Notes under the pieces: model-generated | Database searches by the model: none | What the model saw: the letters and a program-made list of their open reading frames with translations, nothing else | Told to the model about the DNA's origin: nothing | In this document: positions 15,931 to 22,686 of the stretch, piece by piece | How the letters are laid out: every line of letters starts with the position of its first letter | Position numbering within the stretch: the first letter of the stretch is position 1 | Made by a program: the position numbers and the translations under genes | Source: Pseudomonadota bacterium | Lineage (GTDB): Bacteria; Pseudomonadota; Gammaproteobacteria; UBA1113 | Reading direction: 5' to 3' | NCBI GenBank assembly: GCA_021781965.1 | Contig: JAJXVU010000025.1 | Coordinates: 1 to 34,202 of the forward strand | DNA length: 34,202 nucleotides

Positions 15931-16863
15931 TCACTCAGCAATGGCTTTCCAGTAATATCGTTCTCGCCCTTGCAGCACTTCTGGTGAATAAAAATGGTTG
16001 GTCCATTGTGTAGATTCAACTTCCCAAGCTTCCCTAAACAAGCCAAAAAACGGAATTTTGTAGCGTTGTATCACCGCATTCACAAAAAATGTCACGGCTT
16101 TATCGCTGGCATGCAACTCGGAAAACTCGTCCAAGGTTTGTTCTGTATGTATAATAAAATAAATTTTTTGCCCCTTTTGATCGGCTACTAACATACTGCC
16201 ACTTTTATCAAAGACAAAATACTCTACTATGTTATTAAGGCATGCCCATTTATCAAAAAAATCTATGAATACTGGATCGGACTGTGGCAAACGATGCTCT
16301 ACTTCTAGATGTGCTAGCAATGGTTTAGTGAGCTCACAAAAATATTGCTTAGCCATTTGTTTAACATACAACCTTAGATCAGCGGCAAAGCTAGCATCTC
16401 CTTTATGAACAAAGCGGTCAATAATATTATCGTTAAAAGCCGCTATTGCCAGTTCATTCTCTGCTTCGCCAGTGAGTAATATACGTTTTATTGCAGAAGG
16501 CAAGATTTGTTTCATCAACTCTAGGCCGGTTAACTTTGGCATTTTAAAATCGACTATAATGGCACTGATATCATTAATACGTCCTTTATTATGATATAAG
16601 TCAATAATAGTTTGAAAGTCTATATCCACAGGCAAGCGATGATAAACGTCATAATCATCTGCACCATTGTTTCTTTGCAAAAAAGAAAGATTGTCAGTTG
16701 TTGCATGATATTCTTCAAAAAACTTCAAAAAAGAGTTAGGTGATAAGAATATCTTAACACGATAGTCTTGTCTAAAGGCGCCAGCTACAACCTTCACAAA
16801 AAAGCCATCATCATCCACCCAAACCAAGGTAGTACTGTAAAAAAATAGCGGCATTGTTAACAT
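15931..16863 (-). CDS. Response regulator with atypical receiver and uncharacterised output domain
   Basis: The 310-residue protein starts with a receiver domain: acidic pocket D17-D19 (WVDDD), phospho-acceptor Asp105 (IIVDFKMPKLTGLE), switch Thr131 (LLTGEA) and Lys154 (FVHKGD). About 50 residues (roughly 52-98) are inserted between the first helix region and the strand carrying Asp105, far more than in a normal receiver. Residues of about 195-310 form an output domain with ACLNNIVEYFVFDKSGSMLV, VIQRYKIPFF and a Trp/Tyr-rich end (LQGRERYYWKAIA). I know this pattern from receiver proteins of environmental and intracellular gammaproteobacteria, but no activity is assigned. There is no DNA-binding domain. 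It starts 9 bases after the kinase gene and is surely co-transcribed with it. Confidence 0.8.
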   Translation of the reverse strand: MLTMPLFFYSTTLVWVDDDGFFVKVVAGAFRQDYRVKIFLSPNSFLKFFEEYHATTDNLSFLQRNNGADDYDVYHRLPVDIDFQTIIDLYHNKGRINDISAIIVDFKMPKLTGLELMKQILPSAIKRILLTGEAENELAIAAFNDNIIDRFVHKGDASFAADLRLYVKQMAKQYFCELTKPLLAHLEVEHRLPQSDPVFIDFFDKWACLNNIVEYFVFDKSGSMLVADQKGQKIYFIIHTEQTLDEFSELHASDKAVTFFVNAVIQRYKIPFFGLFREAWEVESTQWTNHFYSPEVLQGRERYYWKAIAE

Positions 16864-16872
16864 AAGCTTATA

Positions 16873-19080
16873 TTATCCATAAGTAGACACAGAAATGTAA
16901 TACATCAAGTTCTTAGGCAATAGATAGCAGCCTAACTGTTGACAGCGATTGATTATTTCGGCTTGATCATGTTGGCCCGTGCTTAAGATAGCTTTCTTTT
17001 TTAATTGTAACCTTTCAATGATATCCAAACCAGTTAACTTTTTATTACCCAAGCTGTAATCGGTTAGCAAAAAAAAGTCTGGTTGCTGCTCGGCCCATTC
17101 TAGAAAAGCATGTGACTCTGTAAAAAAATTCAAAGCCAAATCTTTAGAAACAGCCTCTAATTTTAACTGCCAAGCACGGTGTACTGATACGTCATCATCT
17201 AGAATGGCGATAGGCGTAGACAAGGATAATCGGATTTGATGAATAAACCACGAAGGCGTAAGTTGTCTTGGTAATTGCAAAGTAACGCGAGTTCCTTCCT
17301 TTTCAACTGAACTTAAAGAAAGAGTCCCGTGCCAACTCTCTATAGTCTTTTTCGCATGATATAAACCTATTCCCGTACCATTTTCTTTTAAGCTGACTCC
17401 ACGCTGTAATACACGCTCTTGATCTTGCTCTGCAATACCGCAGCCATTATCTTCGATTGTAATCGTTACATTGTTTTCATCGCCATTTAAGCTAATATGA
17501 ATAGTGCCCTGATTATCTACAAATGACTCGACAGCATTGTTGATTAAATTGGATAGCACCCTTTTCATTTCCTCAAAATTAATCATGGCAAAATAAGACA
17601 AGTCGGCCTGTTTTAGATCTAAATTAATATTCACTGCCTCGGCTGAAAATTGTGCTTTCTTTTCACGTAGAATGCTATGCAAAAGAGAGAGCAAAGACAC
17701 TACCCGCACATTGCTGGCAATACTTTCTTGTCTGCTCTGCTCTCTAAATTCATTTAAGAGACTATTGGCAATAGCATTGATACGGCAAGTTGCAGTACGC
17801 ATTAAAGAACGATCCTGTTCAGGTATAGATGGTAAATACTCCAAACAGGTATTGAGCACAGCGATAGGTGAGCGTATATCGTGTGCAGCATCAGTGGCAA
17901 TTTGATTCAGTCTTTGTGTCATGATATTTCTTTGATTGTTTAGCTTAAACATCTGGACAAAGAAGTCCTGTAGCACAATAAATTCATCTATGGAAAAACT
18001 TGCATCTAATTTGGCATTCGCATCGTTCCCCATGAGTAAGGCAATATTATTCTTTAACTTTTTAAAAGGCGCCTCAAATGCAGCGCCTATGCATAAAGAT
18101 AAAATCACCACCATAACGGAGTAAATGATAATAAAAAGAGGTAATCCTAGAAAGACAGTTTTGTCGATAATAGAGAACACATACGCTAAAACAAAGAACA
18201 GTAGAAAACAACTGCTGGAAATGATGAAGGTAGAGAATGTCAGTTGACTCTTAATGGTGCTATTTTTTCTAAACCATGTATTGATATTATAACTTTCATT
18301 CTTCTTCATGCTAACTATAGAAATATAAAGAAAAATCAAGGCTAATAACCACAGTAGCTCACCATAAGAATACAGGTGTGTTGTTTGTGACATATATGAA
18401 TAGGTTAAAAAGAACTCGCTACCCCCTAATACCAATACACCTGATAGAAACCATTTTGCGGGAGCACTGTCTGCATACATTAAGCTTAAAATAGCGAAGT
18501 CAAATAGAACCAATTGAGCTGAAAGCAAAATGATCTGTGATATGGTTTGCCAGGACATCACTGCAAAAGCATAATGTATGGAACTTAAAAATAAAACCAT
18601 AGTAACGACATTCATTATTAACAACGCTGAAACCGATTTAATAAAGGTTTTGTGGTTTAGACTGTTTCCCAATAGAATTCTGGAAATAGAGGTGATCATA
18701 AAAGCACAATAAACGATAGAGGGAACATAACACAATAAGAATTCGATAAAAGATAAACTTTTCAGCAAACTCTCATCCAGATAAGCTGGAATGTAGTAAC
18801 AAACATCAGTGAAAAGCAACCAAGCATTTAAGATTAATAACCATAGTAGCGTGCTTTTCTCTGCTACATTCTGCCGTGTTTTGTAAATACTCAGTAATAG
18901 CCATAAAATAAGAAGCTGTACGCCAAACTCTATCTTAGCCACAAGCACACTGATAGTGGCTACACCCGGATTATTTAAAAGGCTACAAACAAAGAGTGCC
19001 GCCCAAAGTGCTAAGACCACAGAAACACTGACGGATAATAAATTTAATTTTCTTTTGGAAAAACTGACTTCCGCTAACAT
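16873..19080 (-). CDS. Polytopic membrane hybrid histidine kinase with C-terminal receiver
   Basis: The 735-residue protein has a seven- or eight-helix membrane domain (about residues 15-262) and then two more helices (about 287-342). A HAMP-like linker leads to HisKA with phospho-acceptor His400 (ATDAAHDIRSPIAVL). The ATPase has N514/N515, DNGCG at 544-548 and GTGIGL at 578-583. A receiver completes it, with D638-D640, phospho-acceptor Asp674 (LLTDYSLG), Thr701 and Lys723 (YLLPKNL). The layout resembles multi-helix quorum-sensing kinases such as CqsS and LqsS, though sequence identity to them cannot be judged here. The ribosome binding site is poor, so translation may be coupled to the small ORF ending 12 bases upstream. 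The response regulator gene follows after 9 bases. Confidence 0.87.
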   Translation of the reverse strand: MLAEVSFSKRKLNLLSVSVSVVLALWAALFVCSLLNNPGVATISVLVAKIEFGVQLLILWLLLSIYKTRQNVAEKSTLLWLLILNAWLLFTDVCYYIPAYLDESLLKSLSFIEFLLCYVPSIVYCAFMITSISRILLGNSLNHKTFIKSVSALLIMNVVTMVLFLSSIHYAFAVMSWQTISQIILLSAQLVLFDFAILSLMYADSAPAKWFLSGVLVLGGSEFFLTYSYMSQTTHLYSYGELLWLLALIFLYISIVSMKKNESYNINTWFRKNSTIKSQLTFSTFIISSSCFLLFFVLAYVFSIIDKTVFLGLPLFIIIYSVMVVILSLCIGAAFEAPFKKLKNNIALLMGNDANAKLDASFSIDEFIVLQDFFVQMFKLNNQRNIMTQRLNQIATDAAHDIRSPIAVLNTCLEYLPSIPEQDRSLMRTATCRINAIANSLLNEFREQSRQESIASNVRVVSLLSLLHSILREKKAQFSAEAVNINLDLKQADLSYFAMINFEEMKRVLSNLINNAVESFVDNQGTIHISLNGDENNVTITIEDNGCGIAEQDQERVLQRGVSLKENGTGIGLYHAKKTIESWHGTLSLSSVEKEGTRVTLQLPRQLTPSWFIHQIRLSLSTPIAILDDDVSVHRAWQLKLEAVSKDLALNFFTESHAFLEWAEQQPDFFLLTDYSLGNKKLTGLDIIERLQLKKKAILSTGQHDQAEIINRCQQLGCYLLPKNLMYYISVSTYG

Positions 19081-19092
19081 GGTTGTTGTTCT

Positions 19093-19164
19093 TTAACCAG
19101 TTGTCGTTAAATAGGATAGAATGTACGTGGCATGCTGAGAATTAGGTTTGATTAGTTTGTACAT
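19093..19164 (-). CDS. Small ORF of 23 codons upstream of the membrane kinase
   Basis: A perfect AAGGAG lies six bases before an ATG at 19164. The frame encodes a 23-residue peptide starting MYKLIKPNSQ and ending SYLTTTG, then TAA. The stop is 12 bases before the kinase ATG, which itself has no clear ribosome binding site. The peptide is basic at the N-terminus (Lys3, Lys6) and has three Tyr and a hydrophobic Tyr-Ile-Leu centre. It lacks a recognisable signal peptide or Gly-Gly processing site. It could be a leader peptide that couples translation to the kinase, a small membrane-associated regulator, or a signalling peptide. The ribosome binding site and operon position are direct observations, and every function is inference. 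Confidence 0.5.
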   Translation of the reverse strand: MYKLIKPNSQHATYILSYLTTTG

Positions 19165-19180
19165 GTCTGTCTCCTTGTAC
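19159..19180 (-). promoter_or_regulatory. Possible hairpin around the small ORF's ribosome binding site
   Basis: GTACA and TGTAC flank a 12-base loop that contains AGGAG. The 3' arm covers most of the ATG of the small ORF. Pairing would block the start codon and hold the Shine-Dalgarno in the loop. The octamer ATGTACAA also occurs twice here as a direct repeat, so a protein site is another reading. The stem is only five pairs, so the structure is weak on its own. Confidence 0.3.
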
Positions 19181-19181
19181 A

Positions 19182-19209
19182 TTATTACGCATGCGATATT
19201 TTAATACAA
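19182..19209 (-). promoter_or_regulatory. Candidate promoter of the small ORF-kinase-regulator operon
   Basis: On the minus strand TTGTAT (19209-19204) and TAATAA (19187-19182) are 16 bases apart, directly after the tgt stop codon. Transcription would start near 19175, very close to the small ORF's ribosome binding site. Both boxes are imperfect, and read-through from tgt is also possible. Confidence 0.3.
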
Positions 19210-19211
19210 AA

Positions 19212-20357
19212 TTACGTTATAATCAACTCTCGCGCTGCTCTACACGTCTCATGCATCACATGAACATTGTGTATGCAGGCTAAAGCATTATAAGCGATGG
19301 CTTTTTGTTTAAATAAATGGTGTAAATAACCGCGCGAATATTGCTGGCAAGTGCTACAAGTACAGCCTTCTAAAATAGGGCTATTGTCGCAGGCATGAAT
19401 ACTTTTTCCTATAGACAAACGATGATTGCTAAATTCACTGGCGAATTTCAACCACTGTCCTTCTTTAATTATATGGCCATGATAAAGACTGCCGTGGCGA
19501 GCATTGCGTGTAGGCGCGACACAATCAAAAATATCTATGCCCGCGGCGATGACATCTAAGAGGTCTTGAGGTGACAAACCCACCCCCATGGTATAACGTA
19601 CTTTGTCATCGGGCAAAATATCACGGATCCAATCTATGGTCTCTATGGTTTGTGGCATATTATAACCTATGGATTCACCGCCAATGGCGATACCATCTAA
19701 ATCTAATGATGCCACAAAACGCGCGCTTTCCTCGCGTAAATGCTTAAAACAACTGCCTTGAATAATGCCAAATAAGGCTTGATGGTGGCCATAAGCCGAT
19801 AAAGGATGGTGATCGTGTATTTCTTTAGACAATCTTAGCCAACGATGCGTGCGTTCCATGATTTGCCGCACCAACACTTCATCCTCCACATCTGGAGTGC
19901 ATTGATCAAAGGCCATAATAATGTCAGCACCTATGACTTTTTGTGCCTCTATAGAAATTTTAGGCGTTAAATGCAATCGCTGACCGGTATGCGGATGAGA
20001 AAAATGGGCACCTTCTTCATCAATTTTACACAGTTTTTTATTTTGCGATAAACTAAAGACTTGATAACCGCCACTGTCCGTGAGCATAGGACCAAACCAT
20101 TGCATCATCTGATGCATGCCGCCTAAGGCTTCAACCACTTTCATGCCCGGCTGCGATAGCATATGGTACGTATTACCACCTAAAATAATTTGACTGCCCG
20201 TAGCGTGTAAGTCTTGTGGCGTCATGCTGTTCACCACCGCATACGTGCCTACGGGCATAAAAGCGGGCGTCATGAATTCGCCATGCGCAGTCGCCACGCT
20301 CAAAACACGAGCGTGGTTATGCGCATATTGCTTAATTTTTTGAGAACGATACCCCAA
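19212..20357 (-). CDS. tgt: Tgt, queuine tRNA-guanine transglycosylase
   Basis: The 381-residue protein has the TGT hallmarks: FMPVGTYAVVNSMTPQDL near residue 33, the substrate pocket LTDSGGYQVFSLS, FDQCTPD, GGESIGYNMP, the nucleophile region GIDIFDCVAPTRNARHGS, and the zinc site CTCSTC followed about 25 residues later by IHN. The enzyme swaps guanine at position 34 of Asp, Asn, His and Tyr tRNAs for preQ1 on the way to queuosine. No ATG is present near the 5' end. TTG at 20357, two bases after the tolC stop, is the best start and gives an N-terminus about ten residues longer than in E. coli. It is the third gene of a pcm-tolC-tgt run. Confidence 0.96.
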   Translation of the reverse strand: MGYRSQKIKQYAHNHARVLSVATAHGEFMTPAFMPVGTYAVVNSMTPQDLHATGSQIILGGNTYHMLSQPGMKVVEALGGMHQMMQWFGPMLTDSGGYQVFSLSQNKKLCKIDEEGAHFSHPHTGQRLHLTPKISIEAQKVIGADIIMAFDQCTPDVEDEVLVRQIMERTHRWLRLSKEIHDHHPLSAYGHHQALFGIIQGSCFKHLREESARFVASLDLDGIAIGGESIGYNMPQTIETIDWIRDILPDDKVRYTMGVGLSPQDLLDVIAAGIDIFDCVAPTRNARHGSLYHGHIIKEGQWLKFASEFSNHRLSIGKSIHACDNSPILEGCTCSTCQQYSRGYLHHLFKQKAIAYNALACIHNVHVMHETCRAARELIIT

Positions 20358-20359
20358 GA

Positions 20360-21832
20360 TTAAGTTCCGCCACTCGCTAAGGGGCCGCGTTGAATATTAG
20401 TCCCGCCCGCAGCATACTGGGTCGTCGTAAAGGGTTGGCGATTTTCCGTTAACCAAGTATTGATCTGTTGTAAATCCAGTGGCGACAAGGTTCCTGCCGC
20501 TTGCTTTAAGGCAATTGCCGAATTGATATAGCTGTATTGATCGGTAGAATACGCGCTCCAAGCCGTATATAAAACTTGTTGCGCATTTAACACATCCAAC
20601 ATGGTTTTAGTACCGACCTGATAAGCATCTACGATACTATCTAAAGCAAGTTGACTGGCTTTGATAGTTTCTCTATCGGCTTCTACTTGACTAATGAAAG
20701 ACAAAGTATTGTTAAAATTCTGTCTAGCAGCAGTTACTGTAGACAGATAGGTGTTATTTCTATTTTGCAAGGCAGCTTCATATTGATAGCTCGCTTGTTT
20801 AGCCGTTGCCGACACAAAGCCCACACCATTTTCAAAAATAGGCACGGTCAATTGCATGCCTACATAAGCCTGTTTAGTATCCACCACTCCGGATGGCGAT
20901 GCACCGGTATTGTTGCCCGTATAGGTTGCCTCACCGTACAATGTAGGCAAATGTCCGGCTTGATCTTGTTGCACAGTTTTGCGCGCCGCTTCTGCGGTTT
21001 GTCTAGAGGCAATTAAGCTCCAATTTTGTTTGTCGGCCGTTTCTACCCATTTGTTCACATTCGCAGGCTTTGGTGGTATCAACGGCGCCTTGTTATCGCG
21101 CAAACTCGCCAGTTTTTCATAATACACACCGGTGATGGCGCGCAAACTTTCCTTGGCATTAGTCACAGCCGTTTGTGCTGCAATCTCAGCTGCTACTTGA
21201 GTATCGTATTGGGCACGAGCTTGTTCCACATCGGTAATGGCAATCAACCCTACTTCAAATTTTTGTTGAGCCTCATTGTAGGATTCATAGTTCGCTTGTT
21301 TTTGAGCTTGCACATACACCAAATTATCTTCGGCATTTAATTCAGCGAAATACGCTTGAGCAGTAGTGCTGATCAACGTTTGTAGCGCGTAATTAAAGGT
21401 AGACATTGCGGCACTGGCGCTGTATTTAGCGCTACTATAATTTAATATATTAGCAACGTTAAAAATAGGCTGACTCGCTGACAATTGATATTGCTGTTCG
21501 TTATATTTATATGTTCCGGTGTCCCCTTCCAAAGTGAAGGTTTGACCATTGGGCAGGGTACCGCCATTGGAAAAAGGATTATTAGAAGTACTTTGATTGT
21601 TAAAATTATTAAAGCCATCGTTTCCAACGGCCATAGCTTGAGGCAATAAACCCGCGCGCGCGATAGGCACGCCTTCCATGGTTGCCTCTGCGTTTGCTTT
21701 AGCCGCCAAAAAAACGGGATTATAATTAAATGCATCTTGGTAGACCTGCATCAGATCTGCTGCTTTTGCTAAAGCCAATGAACTCACACCCAATAGGCTG
21801 AAGGTTATACCTATGCGCATTATTTTTTTCAT
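20360..21832 (-). CDS. tolC: TolC family outer-membrane efflux/secretion channel
   Basis: The protein is 490 residues from ATG 21832 (MKKIMRIGITFSLLG), chosen because a good signal peptide, cleaved near ALAKA-ADLMQ, starts there. A longer frame to 21859 would put extra residues before it and overlap pcm. The mature part begins DLMQVYQDAFNYNPVFLAAKANAEA, as in TolC, and has the two-fold repeat of outer-membrane efflux proteins: helices rich in Ala/Gln and equatorial pieces such as VGLIAITDVEQARAQYD and VGTKTMLDVLNAQQVLY. It forms a trimeric channel for type I secretion and multidrug efflux. The start is 10 bases from the pcm stop. The C-terminal tail after ALKQAAGTL is about 45 residues, Gln/Thr/Gly-rich. 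Confidence 0.93.
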   Translation of the reverse strand: MKKIMRIGITFSLLGVSSLALAKAADLMQVYQDAFNYNPVFLAAKANAEATMEGVPIARAGLLPQAMAVGNDGFNNFNNQSTSNNPFSNGGTLPNGQTFTLEGDTGTYKYNEQQYQLSASQPIFNVANILNYSSAKYSASAAMSTFNYALQTLISTTAQAYFAELNAEDNLVYVQAQKQANYESYNEAQQKFEVGLIAITDVEQARAQYDTQVAAEIAAQTAVTNAKESLRAITGVYYEKLASLRDNKAPLIPPKPANVNKWVETADKQNWSLIASRQTAEAARKTVQQDQAGHLPTLYGEATYTGNNTGASPSGVVDTKQAYVGMQLTVPIFENGVGFVSATAKQASYQYEAALQNRNNTYLSTVTAARQNFNNTLSFISQVEADRETIKASQLALDSIVDAYQVGTKTMLDVLNAQQVLYTAWSAYSTDQYSYINSAIALKQAAGTLSPLDLQQINTWLTENRQPFTTTQYAAGGTNIQRGPLASGGT

Positions 21833-21842
21833 GTCAACTCTC

Positions 21843-22517
21843 TCAAAACACAAATTCATTTACTAGTGCAACATCTTCTAAGAGCGGTAACACCGTCTCA
21901 AATAATTTCTGCTGCTGCCATTCACTATCACCCACACGAGTGACCAACAAGGCCGTTTGGCAGGGTGCAGATCCTACTACCGCAAACAGACGCCCACCTA
22001 ATTTCAATTGCGTTAAAAAATGTCTCTCTAAAACCTGCATGGACCCCGTCAGCACAATCGCATCATAAGGTTCGTGCAAAGGCCAACCCCCAGCGGCATT
22101 ACCCGTTTCTAGGCTCACATTGTCTACGTTAAATTGAGCCAGTTTCTTCGCCGTATTTTGGCTAAACTCGCTGTATTTATCGACACTATAAACGTAATGG
22201 CACAGCTTGGCCAATAGGGCGGTTAAATAACCACTGCCCGTACCCACCTCTAAAACAGTATCTTTCTTAGACAAGTTTAGATTTTGCAGTATTTGTCCTT
22301 CCAATAACGGCGACAACATCGTTTGGCGATGCCCTATAGGCAGCTCGGTATCGCTGTACGCCACGGCTTGGTATTGCATCGGTACGAAAGCTGTTCTAGG
22401 AATATCCGCAAATAAGGCCAATATAGCTTCCGATTCTACCCCGTTGGGGCGAATTTGTTGGCTGATCATATTGGCTTTTGCCAGAGATTCGTTTGTTTTT
22501 TGAACTAGTGCACTCAT
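21843..22517 (-). CDS. pcm: Protein-L-isoaspartate O-methyltransferase
   Basis: The 224-residue protein has the PCMT pattern: NMISQQIRPNGVESEAILALF, IPRTAFVPMQYQAVAYSDTELPIGHRQTMLSPL, SAM motif I VLEVGTGSGYLTALLAKL (about 79-96), and GGWPLHEPYDAIVLTGS. PCMT methylates L-isoaspartyl residues of aged proteins to start their repair. The N-terminus matches a divergent subfamily that has RPNGV where classic Pcm has RGI. This subfamily is often found next to tolC in gammaproteobacteria, as here. The true substrate of the subfamily is less certain than the fold. The ATG at 22517 follows AAGGGCCTTAAATG-type sequence with only a weak ribosome binding site. Confidence 0.88.
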   Translation of the reverse strand: MSALVQKTNESLAKANMISQQIRPNGVESEAILALFADIPRTAFVPMQYQAVAYSDTELPIGHRQTMLSPLLEGQILQNLNLSKKDTVLEVGTGSGYLTALLAKLCHYVYSVDKYSEFSQNTAKKLAQFNVDNVSLETGNAAGGWPLHEPYDAIVLTGSMQVLERHFLTQLKLGGRLFAVVGSAPCQTALLVTRVGDSEWQQQKLFETVLPLLEDVALVNEFVF

Positions 22518-22600
22518 TTAAGGCCCTTTATATGGTATCAGCCTAAGAGTAAGGGGTTTGGGCTATAAGTGCAAGAGGGGAAGGAGTAAACATAGAAAAC

Positions 22601-22632
22601 TGCCCCCACGCTAGATCAATAACAAAGGGGCA
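22601..22632 (-). terminator. Possible terminator after the 608-aa gene
   Basis: On the minus strand TGCCCC and GGGGGCA form a 6-7 bp G/C-rich stem around a loop of about 19 bases, followed by GTTTTC. It lies about 55 bases past the stop of the gene at 22687-24513. The loop is long and the T-run short, so strength is uncertain. Confidence 0.4.
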
Positions 22633-22686
22633 TTATCCGATTTTAAAGATGTGGCCTGGGCGAACATATTCCAGCAAATGCCACGA

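Noticed and set aside
16873..19080. A full Lqs-type quorum-sensing locus
   Set aside because: The kinase layout resembles LqsS/CqsS, but there is no LqsA/CqsA synthase in the window and identity cannot be judged by eye.
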